Shown piece by piece: positions 30,890 through 43,292 of a DNA stretch of 64,000 nt (its first letter is position 1; the number at the start of each line of letters is the position of its first letter). The stretch spans positions 1,302,001-1,366,000 of the forward strand of contig NC_088319.1 in assembly GCF_910592395.1 (NCBI RefSeq). The letters are read 5' to 3'. The notes beneath the pieces are model-generated. The model had not been told where the DNA came from and searched no databases. It saw only the letters and a list, made by a program, of their open reading frames with translations. The stretch is from Lineus longissimus (taxonomy: Eukaryota; Nemertea; Pilidiophora; Heteronemertea; Lineidae). The position numbers and the translations under genes were made by a program.

Positions 30890-32007
30890 TGTTGAATGGC
30901 ATCGAACGACCATGTGATTCTGGGTGGAATATTCAAAGAAAACCGGTCTTAGACCTGCGAATCTAGGATTTAACTCTGCTGATTCATGTCTAACTATATT
31001 CAAGGCAGCACCGTCGTTCTAAAATTTAAATATGGAATTGAATTTGAGTTTTTCAATTTTGTAAATAAACAGAATTATCTTATGTTCATTTGTAAATTAA
31101 CATTTGATGATACAAATTTCAACATTTTATGTACACTGCTATAAATTCTCCATCAGCTGATTTAAAAGGCAATTTTTGCTATTTTGCATTCATAAATTCC
31201 GTCCTTTTTTCTTGTTTATTATCACTGTATTTTAAGTTATTCGTCGGAAACATATGCCCTTTTTGGTGATTTTAAACGCACTATTTTATAGCGTGTGGAA
31301 ATTTGCTGCCAGTGTGGTCTTTTTCGTGCGTAAACGGTGATTGAAAACGAGGTGATTTTGGCCCTCCGAGCACTATTAATGAGCTGTAAACAGGAATGTA
31401 TATTCACCTTGGTACATATAACAAGGTTATCACAGGCATCCTGGCCTAACCAGTATTTCCAATGTATTCCGCCTGTCGATATTTTGTAAACATGTAAGAC
31501 GTTGGAGTAAAAAAGCCTGATCAATCGCCACCATACGGCATTTTGTTACATTAGTGTTCATACAAGTAATACATGTGCCAAGGGCGCCATTATGCAGGCA
31601 GAGAGGTTTCCAATATTTTATTAGGTCTGCGTGGAGGATGTCCTTCTTTGCCTTGGTACCACTTTTATTACCCTTAAAATTGTTCAATCTATAAAAAGCA
31701 CAGACACGTGTAATATCAGCGTGCAGTTTCCATGGTAACCATACAGGCAACTTTATAAGTCAAGTTGATGTAATAACGGTGGTTTATATGTCTAGTCGCA
31801 GCAATGTGACAAGATTAGTAGATTGAGCTTTATTTGCCGAGGCCAGATATGAGATATGGGCTGTCAAAAAGAGGATATCACAAGGAAGGTATAAAGTGGT
31901 ATTGATGATAATATTATTCTAGGTGAGAATTCACACCGTAAGAGATTGGTACTGGATCTAACCACTAGGTGGTAGGAAGAAGTTATTGATAGCTAGATTT
32001 CCATGCG
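30890..32007. other. Intronic sequence, no gene seen
   Basis: AT-rich, with no recognisable exon, RNA gene or clear repeat. Confidence 0.35.
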
Positions 32008-32178
32008 CCGGTGTAGAAGTTTAAAATGTCCTAGGATAGAATGCCCGGGATACAAAGGATTCTATTATGCGCTTCAATCTCTGAGCTATTGACGGTCAGG
32101 GTCTCTATAGAACCATAATGCAGAATACAATAGGGCCGGACACTTTTTCCAGGGGGGCATTTGTTACTGTTACACCGG
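32008..32178 (+). mobile_element. MITE with CCGGTGTAGA tips, copy A
   Basis: Starts CCGGTGTAGAAGTTTAAAAT and ends TACTGTTACACCGG. Shares AAAATGTCC, GGATTCTATT(A), ATTGACGGTC, ATACAAT and GGCCGGAC words with the opposite-strand copy at 49561-49740. The tip resembles that of the CCGGTGTAA family (37960, 61115), so the two may share a transposase type. It has no coding capacity. Confidence 0.7.
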
Positions 32179-32187
32179 TTTGAACTA

Positions 32188-32411
32188 AAGTGGGACCTCC
32201 CTTAGCGGACAACTCTCTACTAAGGACAACCTCTCAATTGGAACCTCTCTTAGCGGACACCTCTCTATTAAGGACGACCTCTTAATTAAGGACACTAGGT
32301 TTGGTCCAAAATGGGTTGTTTCCATTATATCTAACCTCTCTAATCAGGACACATCTTGTAATGACAGCACTTGTCAGCCCCTACGGCGTCCTTAATAGAG
32401 AGGTTTTACTG
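32188..32411 (-). mobile_element. Pogo/Tc1-like MITE, fourth copy, with internal duplication
   Basis: Same family as 16929-17106 (TTAGCGGACACCTCTCTATT, AATGGGTTGTTTCCATT, CTTAATAGAGAGGTTTTACT G). The left tip has lost its initial C. A segment of about 45 bp around CCTCTCTTAGCGGACA is duplicated near the left end, making this copy longer (224 bp). It abuts the previous MITE almost directly. Confidence 0.75.
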
Positions 32412-34170
32412 TTTGACGAAGTGCAAACGCTGGGAAATGCAATTTGCTTTCATACACTTCCTATGAAATATTACGATAAAATAAGAAATAAAAAAGAATT
32501 TAAAAACACAACAAAGCCTTTCTCGCTCATCAATCGGTATCGCAGCAGTTGATGTATCATTAAATCATTCACGTGTTTCTGAATTTAACCCTATTGCGGC
32601 CCTATTGTCTACATGTTCATCAGGCCAAATCTATCGACTGATTTCCGCCAGAGTTTTAAACAGGAAATGAGAAGGTGCATTTCCAATGTAAAAAGTAGGC
32701 CGAATGGCAGGCCGAGGAAATTCCCTTTAAGTCGATATGTTAATGACTCCTAAAAGAAGGCACGCTTAAGGAACGCTGTCACTCTTATTACACGTTGGGC
32801 GCGGCGTCAGTAATCGAACACGCTGCTTCGTCATGTTCGTGTTCAAACAACTTGGTGACCATCTCACATTATTTCGAAAATTGTGCTGCTCTATTCAAAT
32901 TGCTTTTAAACCCTTATTGGAAGTTTGTATGTGTTGTAATCGTTCCCTCTGATCCGGTTTGCCTTCTAAATATGGAAAACTGGTTTATAACCGCCGGACT
33001 ACTTTCAATGACGTAAAATAATATTTGGGTTTATGGCCTGTTATCGACTACGATATAGGTTATCATTAATTGATTTTACCCTTGAACACCGATCTGTCCT
33101 GAACGCTTTCAACACACCTCGGATGAGCTACTGCTCAACCAGATGAATGCGCTGACTCTGTATAGTGCTCAATATGTTCTCAGAATTATTGCATTGCCAT
33201 GTACTCGCCGCCATAATCAAATCGTCATCCCATACTTTCGCATCCTGTCTACGCCAGTACTTACCACAAACCGATTTTCACGCATCTGCACAATTCAATT
33301 GCAGCCTTTTAGAGTGTAGGCCGTGTCATTTTAGCAGCCCTGTAGGATATCCCGATGGAGTTCAGGTCGCGGCTAATTCATAATAATGCTAGGAGGATGT
33401 CGGTTGTTTTGATAGGAAAACTCTTAGTCTGACAATGTCATGGTTAATGTGGAATGATTTACTCTCTGCCGGTTAGGTTATTTTGTATTTTTGTCTGTGT
33501 TTTGTACAGGAGGCAAGACCACAATTGATTTTTAAAGCCTTATAGCAGTTAAATTGTCAATGTTTGACCGCGACGCATCAAATACTGCGTGGGGTTGTGA
33601 ATCTGAAATTTAGATTATGTTATTCCGGACAGTCGGGCAAGTAAATGGTGAAAAATAAACTGGTAGTTGACCACGGAAATGTTTTGATAATCGACAAATT
33701 AGACAGACTTTGATATTTCCACTCTTTTCAGCCAACTGGCAGAAAAAACTCAAAACACGCCCCCTATTACCCAATTAGCAAAATTCGAAATTAATTTTTT
33801 CATCAAATAATTTGTTTATATCTGTAGACTTGCCACAACAAATATTTTTTCAATACCTCTCCAAATATGTACTTGAGAGTAAAAAACATGCACTCGTCTA
33901 ATTGATAGGCCTCGACCCTCCAACCTATGAATATTCATTAGTGGTCTTGTCTCACAGTGGGGGCTGGCCTGTACAGATATATCCAGCATTCTAGGTTAGT
34001 TTAGGTTAACCTAGCCTTGATATCATTTCAACTGCAGATAATTGCCCAAATATAAGCAAATCATAATATCTATTTTTAAGGGCGAAAATAGGTGGCCCTC
34101 TTAGGCATACCATGTGTATGTAATGGCGGTCATATTAGGTGCCATCTTGAATTGCACCCTTCCTTCCAAT
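32412..34170. other. Intronic sequence, no gene seen
   Basis: No exon or RNA gene is supported. Sequence is mostly unique-looking and AT-rich. Confidence 0.35.
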
Positions 34171-34174
34171 CATT

Positions 34175-34255
34175 CAGCATGGCCATCAGCATGGCCATCA
34201 GCATGGCCATCAGCATGGCCATCAGCATGGCCATCAGCATGGCCATCAGCATGGC
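34175..34255 (+). repeat. 12-bp minisatellite (CAGCATGGCCAT, 6.75 copies)
   Basis: Perfect tandem copies of CAGCATGGCCAT run for 81 bp. All three frames stay open on both strands because the unit is a multiple of three without stops, so the overlapping open frames here are not evidence of a gene. Confidence 0.95.
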
Positions 34256-34279
34256 GGAGTCTGGAAGGTGCCAGTGTTA

Positions 34280-34328
34280 CACCAGAGCCAGACACCAGAC
34301 ACCAGAGCCAGACACCAGACACCAGAGC
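34280..34328 (+). repeat. 20-bp tandem repeat
   Basis: ACCAGAGCCAGACACCAGAC occurs about 2.4 times directly after the 12-bp minisatellite. Confidence 0.85.
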
Positions 34329-34329
34329 A

Positions 34330-35647
34330 TGTGCCCCAGAATTGCCAACTCTGGGACACCGAGAGATGGGCCACATGGCCATACGGTGCATCATTGGAGA
34401 TTCTGCTCTGGGGATCAAGGCAGGAGAAGAGACCACAGACAGGTTTATGAGAGACATAGGTCTGGTTTTGTAGTATAGCCATAAATAGAAAATCGAACGC
34501 TATGAAGAAGAAGAAGAGTATGGCCAGCCAAGGTTTTTACTCCCTTTGATATGGGTCGGCTACAAGATGCACCCCCGTTCCATCAGCTGATGCATCGGTG
34601 GTCCTCTCAACCGAACGTGGACCGGATACAGAGATCGCCCCCATTGTGATACTGTTAAGGAGTTATCAGGGCAAATCTTGTTAGCATCGACCCCCACGAA
34701 AAGGCTGTCATGAGGGTCGATAAGCGTCAACAGTAAGGCCAAAGCAACGTAATGTAGGCCTAAAGGAAATTTGTTGAAAGAGATAACGCGTGGTTGTGCT
34801 GATGCTGGCGTTTGTCACTAACGCTGGTTGAGCAACTGGGTCCAATTCTGCACATAGTGCGAAGCGGAAGATCAAGAGACAGGCGATATGATAATTAATT
34901 ATAATTAAGCAAACAGAGTCGATAAAATAAGTGTCCTAATTCCATTTTGGAAAGCGTTGGGGGATTTAGTAAAAGCTTCGTTGCATGCTGTGGTAGAATA
35001 ACCAGTCGTAATGGACAAAAAGGCGCTTATATCGCCCCGGCTATCATAAACCATCAGCAGATATATATTTATATTAGTCTCAGCACCAGCTCTGAAGTTC
35101 TCATCACCCTAGTTTTTTGAAGGGTGATAGTTTGAAATGTGCGAGGTAAGCGACAAAATATAGTACTGTAACATAATGACAAGACTTCGCATGATTGTCC
35201 TTATTCAGCTATAGTCCAGTAACGGTAGTGTGGTCACCCCTAAGCCGGATTACACCTGAGCCCTTTCCCAAAACTTTGCTCGGCTCCAGTGAGTATTTGG
35301 TAAGCAAAATCACCAGCTGGTGCGGTTGGCGACGTTGGCGTGTCTGCCTCTCCCACCAATGGAGTACGATGGCTGGAAAGTCATTTTCATCCCCAATATA
35401 CCCGCTTGGCCAAAGCTTTGCCGCTGCGGTGTGCGCAGTTGAAAACGCTCTAGTGGAGTCAGTTCCATTTGCATCTTGCTTCAAGTTAAACCTGACCGCG
35501 TCGCCTTTTTTCTCGGTGTTTCAGGTCATTGTCTGTCACCTGCGCCGGTGGTGTGACGCTGTGTAGGACATTATGCACCTTGCTCCTCCTTTACATACAA
35601 CGGCCTCGTTATGGTAAATCTGACCTCTTTTTCTTCATGTCTTTCAG
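34330..35647. other. Last part of the channel intron
   Basis: Includes a fragment of the hairpin-MITE family near 34797-34840 (GTTTGTCACTAACGCTGGTT, GAGCAACTGGGTCC). A pyrimidine-rich TTTTTCTTCATGTCTTTCAG precedes channel exon 2. Nothing else is supported. Confidence 0.4.
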
Positions 35648-36339
35648 GCTATGGTCACATTACGCCAGTCACGAAGAGCGGCCGTATCTTCTGCATGTTC
35701 TTCGCCTTCTTCGGGATTCCCATCATGCTCCTCTCAGTGACAAGATGTGGACAGGGCCTCGCCAAGTTAGTCCAACTTGCCATCACAGCATGTCGCAACA
35801 AGTCCGGAATGGCGTGTTCCTGTCTGATATCAAAGGATAACAAACAATTCACAATCCCGGTCTATTTTGCCATAATATTTTTGATATTCTACATGTTTTT
35901 CGGCTCGCTTTTGTTCAGACTTTGGGAGGATTGGACAATTCTTGAAGCGTTTTATTTTTGTTTTATTACCATGACGACCATAGGTTTTGGTGATATTATC
36001 CCTGAGCACCCCAATTTCATGTTGCTCTGTACCCTGTACCTGATTCTAGGCCTTGCTATCATGTCTATGTGTTTTGAGTTAGCCGAGACTGAGTACGTGA
36101 AGCGGATGAACACAGTACGACGCGGGTTCAAAGAGGTCAAGAAATTTACAAAAAGCGTCAAAATAAAGTCGACAAGTCGCTCTAGTCTATCGTCTGGGAA
36201 AATGAAATCGTCTAACTCTTACGAAGTGACTGGCCAGGATTCTCGCGAGATATCCCGAGATGATCATGAATCCCGCGTAGGTGACGAGAAAAAGAAAGAG
36301 AGTATTTCTAGTTCGCTGGAGAAAGTGTCTGCTTTATGA
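35648..36339 (+). CDS. Two-pore-domain K+ channel (KCNK family), coding exon 2
   Basis: Starts after CTTTCAG with GC, completing glycine 228, and encodes residues 228-457. It supplies the end of filter 1 (GYG, 228-230), helix M2 (about 241-259), the cytosolic linker, helix M3 (297-317), the second pore with filter TIGFG (338-342), and helix M4 (351-371). The cytosolic tail (372-457) is rich in Ser, Lys and Arg (for example KSVKIKSTSRSSLSSGKMKS), with many potential phosphorylation sites, and ends LEKVSAL. Stop TGA is at 36337-36339. The two filters (TVGYG and TIGFG) are the normal pair for a dimeric K2P channel that sets resting K+ conductance at the plasma membrane. All of the second half lies in one exon. 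Confidence 0.93.
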
Positions 36340-37959
36340 AACGAAAAACAAGGGAATGTTGTTCTCGTGGATTATCGCACAAGTGAAGACTCTCGTGGAT
36401 AACGCGAGATGAACCCGATATCACGCAAGATGAGGAAAATAAGTGAGGTAGATCTGTCGCTTGAATTCACTAGGTATCCCTGCCAGCAAATTATCTTTTT
36501 CACGGAATGTGATGACGTATTTCACGAAAATGGATGACGTGTTGTGATTTAAAGAGAAGTAAATATTTCTCGGCATTTACATGTATATCGGATCAGTCAG
36601 TATCAATGTGTCACTTGACATTTTACACTTTTACATAGATTTTTTATGTATTATGCTTCATGTGATGTGCTTTCAATTGATAATACGGATGAACAACTTT
36701 AACATAGTGTAAAAGGAATGCAATGTGTCCTTGGCGTTTATGATGTGTTTGAAATAACGCAGACCTATATCTGAATCCAAACGACTCGCAAAGTACACCA
36801 CCGTTTGTTGTAGATTGGGAAAAAAAGATGGCTCTCGGCAAAGAGAAATATTACAACGCAATTTGATATATCGGCATGAGGGAATCAGACTTGGTTATAT
36901 CTGTCTACGAGAAATGAGATATTCTAGCTTGATACGTGGTATTCGCAGCGCTTTTTTCCTAACCGTGTTTACAAATTGGTTCAAAAATCTCTTAGGGAAG
37001 TTGAGGGTTTGTCGTAGCCGGCATTGTGTAAGTGCAAGTGCGATTTTGTAAACAAGTCCACGATTCCAGTAGCCTCGCCAGAGTTTCTATGTGCACAAAA
37101 TGGCGGCCGAAACCGACTCTCTCCTCCCCTGTCGGGAGTATGCGGAACCATTATGCATGTGTTTTAAGGATGGTGTTTTGTACAGAAGAATTCTCGGTCT
37201 CCAAAGCTCGTGTCCTATCATATTGAAAATTGTGCTACACTCTTGTCGCAATTTTGTGCATGTCCACACAACTATTCACCGATACGCCAACACTGCTACA
37301 AATGGGATGCCATACGCCAATACTCGGCAGATGGCACTCCAAGCGCATGCTCACACGCCAGGAATGCCTACCGCGCGATGGGTCATTGGATCGCACACCA
37401 TTGGGACAACCAGTTGGTGTTGAAGCTTTGGCTTGCGCGCAAGAATCAAAAGAGAACTCAGTCTGATAGATATTTCACCCAAAAGATGCGACAATTTATA
37501 AATATGTGTTCATCTTCATCCAGTCGCCGATACACTTTTTTCATTTCGTTCGTATCCGAGTTGAGTTGCCGAGTAAAGTTTCCTTTGAGAGTCGCGTAAC
37601 CAGATCTATGCAATATGTACAGGTAATCTTGGATCTTTCTCAATGGCTCTTAACCACGTAAAAAATTGACCGTCAAAGAGGGCTCCACTTGCCGAAAGCT
37701 TTCCAGCTGCTTGTGATTTTGATGACGTGAATGATGATAAGATGATAACCAAGCCGCCATATAGGCCCCTTGCCAGATACGCCTGTACCACTTAGGGGCG
37801 GGAAATAAACTAGCTTTAAAATAGGTTTTTACGGTCAATGACGCCAGACGAAAAATGGACTGATCTCTGGCGTATCTGGCAAAGGGCCTGTTGCTTTCAG
37901 GGTTCAGCAAAGGAGTAGAGTTTGCACTCCGATTGTAATCCAAGGGACACTGTCCAACT
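36340..37959. other. Downstream of the channel gene; no further gene seen
   Basis: The beginning is presumably the channel's 3' untranslated region, though no strong AATAAA could be placed with confidence. Overlapping open frames at 37090-37600 show no domain and conflict with each other. Confidence 0.35.
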
Positions 37960-38138
37960 CCGGTGTAATGTTTTTGAGTGTTTCTATTTTTGAGTGTTTC
38001 CCCTCATTGTTAGGGAACGCTAAAAGATAGATTGACAAGTTTTTCTGTGTTTCCCCCTATTGAAAAGTCATGGTCTCTCGAGCTGCCTATTGTTTGGAAA
38101 CACTGACACATGGGGAACAACCACAGATGTTACACCGG
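37960..38138 (+). mobile_element. CCGGTGTAA MITE, copy A
   Basis: Starts CCGGTGTAATGTTTTTGAGT and ends CAGATGTTACACCGG; the tips are inverted repeats. It is 179 bp and closely similar to 61115-61294 (180 bp, same orientation). The interior has a smaller inverted theme (GTGTTTCCCC ... TTTGGAAACAC). Short open frames shared by the two copies (containing GLSSCLLFGNTDTW) are products of the repeat. Confidence 0.85.
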
Positions 38139-39072
38139 TTCCAATTGGAGTCGGCCTTGGTGACGCACTACGCACTGTTAGTTTTTCCGCTTGGTTCCGA
38201 ATCAGTGGAACAGCGAAATCGAGCCGAGTTCACTTTAGCGATATTGGCATCAGACCAGTTGCCTTAAGCATATTATGGTAGTTAAGCGTTTCTCAGATAG
38301 ATCTGGCCAAAGGTACTTGGCCGACGTATCTCTTATCATGAGACTGTAAAAGTGTGATCACAATTGATAATAACACAGCCCTGGGCAGCCGCTGTCATGG
38401 ATGACCAGTTTTAGTTTACACGGTGAAAGGGTATTGGTCGGGCCTACCCTGAGGATAATCTAGTGTTGTGCAACACCACTATCTTTTGGTAAATGTGATC
38501 TGGTCACATTCCTGAGTTCAACTCAGATACTTTGGCCGGAACGATATGAAAAACACTCGACGCGTGGAGCGGGACCAATGGATGGTTTTCGCAAACCTTT
38601 GAAACCTCCACGACTTTTCCAAACAATGAGATAGGCGTTCACGTTGGCGTTTAGGGGGTATGCGAAAACTCCCTATTGTTTGGTGGAGAACGAAGCGGGA
38701 GACTGACTAACAAGGCGCAACCGGTCACACGAGTAACACATTATTGATTTTGAATTTTGTGTCGTGCAACACGTCTTTTTGTATGGTTAAAGATATGGCA
38801 CGAACTACTTCTTCAAGGTTAGACACGTAAAGTATGCATGACAAACAAGTGTATGAGGAAATCATGTCACCTATTAAGATAAATCTGCCAAGGCCTTGAA
38901 TAAGTGTAGCCTTCGTCGTCTGTATAAAATTCCCCCACGTTTGTCGACGCACCGTTCATTTTAGAAAAGGTATGATTATGCCTATATCATTCCATGAACC
39001 ACCGTTCTGGAAAAGAATACTGGCACAGATTTTATCTACATGTTATATATCTATGTCAAGCTAGACTCTTTC
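38139..39072. other. Non-coding, no gene seen
   Basis: No coding exon, RNA gene or clear repeat is supported here. Confidence 0.35.
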
Positions 39073-39355
39073 ACCAGTCTCCCCACTCACTCATTACAGA
39101 GACTGGTACTTGACGCCAATTCACTCGTCATGAACTCGATTTGGGGGCGTAAGCTTCCGTTGTCCGGCCACATGTTTTTCTGTAGGATGTCGGGGTAACC
39201 TCGATCCAAGTGAAGAATCTGCAATACCAGAGCGCTCGGTATGACAGTGCATCCATTGTACGCACTGAAAATGTATAGCTCGCCTCGGGTAAGTCAACGA
39301 GGCTTCCTCACTTGACCCTCCGCTGCACGGCGGATAGGGTCAAGGTTACCTGGAC
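39073..39355 (-). mobile_element. About 280-bp dispersed repeat, copy B
   Basis: Inverted relative to 27983-28250 and matching over its whole length, with a short extra piece near 39310-39340 (GACCCTCCGCTGCACGGCGG). The two copies flank the nested gene and channel exon 2 in opposite orientations, 11 kb apart. Confidence 0.75.
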
Positions 39356-42300
39356 GAATGTCAAGAAGAAGGCACTTTCGCCGATAATCTGTTTTTATCG
39401 ACAAGAGGAATGACAAAATGCAACGGGAGCATCTCAGTATATGCAAGATATGTGCATTTGCATGTAGATGGTAGTTTCTATTCTATTTAAAAGTTGGCCC
39501 CAAGCTGGCAAATTTATCAGAATAATGTCCTTTGAAGACCCAGCTGTGGGTTCCAACTGCGAAATGACTGAACACTAATGTATTGGAATTGATTCCTCAG
39601 TTTATCAATCAAATCGAAATTGACCGATTCACGTTATTGTGCATACTGATCTATTACATGTAAGTGAATGTACCGCATGGCACGGATGCAATATAAGGGT
39701 CGCGTATAGCTGTGTGGACAAAGGGTCTTTCCCAGAAATACAATTTCGGCAGGTTACGATGTAACATACATGTACATGTATAGTAATCATTAAATGAGGA
39801 TTTGTGGATACAATGAAATGAGTTGGACTCCGTCAGCTCATGAATGGATACTTTTTATCATGGTCTCTGTAAATGTAAAATGCTGGACTGCTAAATGAAC
39901 ACCTCATTTTCTATTCATTTACTAACTTGACTAGAATATTGGCTCTATTGTACATGTAAATGTATATCGGCGATACAAGAACGGATTTTTCATCAAAAGA
40001 ACAAATATATTGACATGTTAATACAATATACTACGTGTTGCATGATTCAATTGATACTTTTGATTTGATAATATCTTATAAGTAAAGACATTATTTAGTA
40101 CAAAGTAACTGATATCAGCATCTTTCTTTATGAGATATTAGAAATAAAAAGTCTCAATTGTATTTTGGAACACCTAGTATACAAGATGAATATATGATTT
40201 TATTCTTGGTGTATATGTAAACGTCTATGTCTTTCGGAATAACTGTTTATTACATTTTTATCATTTACAGTAAAACGCTATACAAATTCAAAAGTGTTGT
40301 TGAATTATTATGTTCATCCGTTGATTCACTAGCTGGCGGTTCGAGGTAATGATTGTTTGTTTTGGACCACCCGGTATAGACCTACACAGTACAATGGAAA
40401 ATCAATATGCAAAACTCCGGGCTTTAGGAGTAGTTAATGTCTAGAACATCTGACAATTCAGACGGTGGAAATAACAGCTGCAGCACTTTGCGTAGTTTAC
40501 TCAGAGGCGTGTGTAAACAACTAACTGACAAATGTAAAGAGAATATTTGTGACCCACCATGATGAAATACCTCTCATGTCGCTCTGAGCTTGACAGGGTG
40601 AGACGGACTGGTTGTTCATTTAACTGTTGTCTGCCTTTTGTGACATCTGCGATTGCGACAAGACCCTCGCGTTACGGCCTTGTTTTTACGCCCTACTGCA
40701 AACTTTTAAAGGATTTAAGTATTGAATTATGCATGCAATTAAAGTACGCATGCCGTGCGTTGTGCAAAATCTCTTTCAGCGCAAACCTACCCTTAAGCAT
40801 CTCTTATGCGTCAGATTATTTTTATGGCTTATCGCAGCAATCATCTCAGGTGCTTAAAGCAATTGACACAGCTCACGTCAGCTGCATGATTTACAAAGCT
40901 TTAATCTCCATGATCTGATAACATTGAGAGCTGTTTAATAATACATTTGACGTTTATGGTCAAGTCAAATTTTATCAATGAAAAGCCTCAACACCCCCGT
41001 ATGCTTTTTAATTTGATTTAAGGACAGTATTCCCCTGGCTATCACGTGGTTGTTGCCTTACGAAGAAATGAATATTATATCACCAATCTATGATCAGGCG
41101 AACTTGACACACATCAGGCCTATTTTGGACCAATTTCACACCATTTCAACGACCCGTGTGACGTCAGCAATTGGAAACTATCAGATAAAATACATCGAAA
41201 GTTCTCTAAACGTCTCCCCGGGTCTCTACAAATCTAAAAATGTAAACGTTGTAGTAGTTATGGACAAAGGATAGAGCTCAGAAGGATTCCGGCACATGCC
41301 AAGCATCCCAGACCTGGGCCGACTCGTTGGTTCAGCTGGAGACATTCTCCGCACTGGCTTGTGAAACCGCTCGCGTACATTTGTCTCTTCCGGTATAAAA
41401 TGAAGCGCGTCCTCTCATTGGGAGATTGCATGGATCTTCGCAATTCGGTTTATTATACATGACGAGAACTAACGCATCTGCCACAGGTGCAGGAGTTATT
41501 GAGAGTCTCAACGTAAAAGGCCTAATCCGTTTGTTCGAGAATTATAAATTGAATTTGAATTTGGAAATTTGGATAGACACGCAATGAATATAAATTTCAG
41601 CAATGCCGTTATTTAGACTAATATACAAATACTATAAATGCCAATTTTCGGCGAATTTGCGTGCATAACAACTGAACTACGGCAATGTTTATTTCTTATT
41701 CTCGGAGCACAAGAGGGTGCAGTGAACACGTTGACGTTTTAAGTGGAAGAGCTTTTTTTAACTTACTCGTATTAATGTATGCCTGTGCGAAGTCAGATTT
41801 GATGTAATCAGGTCTTGTCAGAGGTCCACAAACGAAGTTCCAGCTAGGACTCATCAGACTCAAGGAGCGTGAAAGGTACGTGAAACAACTAGTTCGTCTA
41901 CTAGATTATCATCAGTAATCAGAAATATCAGGTCATGGTCGAGACGAGGCAGACCCGCTGGGGCTTTTAGCCCGCACTCGACACCCGGGCGGCTTGACCA
42001 CGGCCACTGATTTTGAGTTTCTGTGCCGCGCCCGTCCGAATGGCGTCGACATGGACGGAAAATCTCCCATATGGATCGTGTCCATGGGTGTTGCGATTTG
42101 TCGCTTATCCGTCTGATTAATATTTCGGAGCATATAACGAAATTACTGTTTTGTTTGCGTGTTCGTGATTATCAGCAGACTTTTAGAAAACTTGTTTATG
42201 GAAACTCTCCACCTGGCTGCAACCTCTCAATCGGGACTTTCCCCCCAATCGCAAGGTTCCCTCCCAGTGCGGCAAAATCCCTTGATTGCTGATGACAGAA

Positions 42301-43220
42301 TCAATTGGGACATATCATCCGTTTAGATATGACTAATTTAGATAAAAACCTGAAAAATTAAAGGCCATAAAATGGCTTTTTTTTGTTTTGTTTTGACGCA
42401 AATTCGCAGAACTGATGTTCATTCACAAACAGTCGGCTGACCAATTAAATGCGCAGACTCGTCGTTAAATTTCGCGTTATATACAATAAACTGCCATTTT
42501 TTCTCGATTCGTGGAAACTTCTGGTAAATATAAATAGTTCACGAATAAGTTCCTGGTACATTTTCCTTAGTTTTTCCAACTTAAAGGGACAACTTGGGCG
42601 TGGGATTTACCTAGCCAGGAGGATATATAATACCACTGCCTGACACCATGCGCCGCCACCTGTCGTACCACACTATGCTGATCCCTGATAACGCTTTTTC
42701 GCCAGTGTTACGAGGCACTTTTGGATGGTTTATGAATTTCAGGTAGGCCAAAGGTTACACCCCGTTGTAATGATTTTTTAGTGATCCTGTTTGGAGAAGT
42801 AACGGTCCTGCTGGAAGTCGTTTTTGTATGGAAAACCAACGTATCTTATGCCCAACTTGGCCTTTTAAGTAAACATTTTCGCGATCAAGGTCACTCACGA
42901 AATCCGCGAAACAAAGGCCCTCGTGAAAATTTGGTACTTTACATAATTGTTTTTGAAAATGTTATAAAGAAGGCTTTTTGATATAGACATGGTTTCCCTT
43001 AAAAGGTTTTCAAAACAACGACGACAATTCTGCCGTTAGACAGTCACGGACGAAGGCTAGTTGTCGGAATCGGCTGATTAGCGGCGCCACAATCGCATCG
43101 TTCTAAAATGTTCTGTACGATGGCGCTAGAAAGTCGTTATAGAAAAAGTCCGAATGTCAAGCTAAAGATGAGGGAGCTGTATTAGGGCGATGTGAGAAAA
43201 AAATGTAGTGAACCTTATAC
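39356..43220. other. 3.9-kb AT-rich stretch, no gene seen
   Basis: No exon or RNA gene is supported. Alternating ACATGTA words recur around 39760-39970. At about 42583-42612 the words TTAAAGGGACAACTTGGGCG, TGGGATTT match the opposite strand of 60388-60418, marking the end of another dispersed repeat whose remaining boundary is not visible. Confidence 0.4.
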
Positions 43221-43221
43221 C

Positions 43222-43292
43222 ACAATCCGTCAGGAAACAAAATTTGGCCGGACTCTTTTTCCAGGGAGACATTTTTTCTACTTCTACACCGG
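43222..43292 (-). mobile_element. Partial CCGGTGTAGA-type MITE
   Basis: GGCCGGACTCTTTTTCCAGG, GAGACATTTTTTCTACTTCT, ACACCGG corresponds to one end of the 32008-32178 and 49561-49740 elements. The other half is missing. Confidence 0.55.

Larger units (their letters stand above)
26669..35647 (+). other. 9-kb intron of the channel gene
   Basis: Donor GTAAGT at 26669 and acceptor TTTCAG ending at 35647 are both canonical, and splicing restores Thr-Val-Gly-Tyr-Gly at the pore. The intron holds the nested exonuclease gene (29030-30049), a decayed LINE 3' end, several MITEs and short tandem repeats. An alternative possibility is that further small exons exist inside it, but the protein joins perfectly without them. 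Confidence 0.88.

Noticed and set aside
34092-34478. Several overlapping open frames on both strands
   Set aside because: They arise from a 12-bp and a 20-bp tandem repeat without stops. No domain, start context or splice signals support a gene.
38060-38281. Possible small gene shared with 61216-61407 (GLSSCLLFGNTDTW)
   Set aside because: Both frames lie in copies of the same MITE and diverge at the element boundary. The similarity is that of the transposon.
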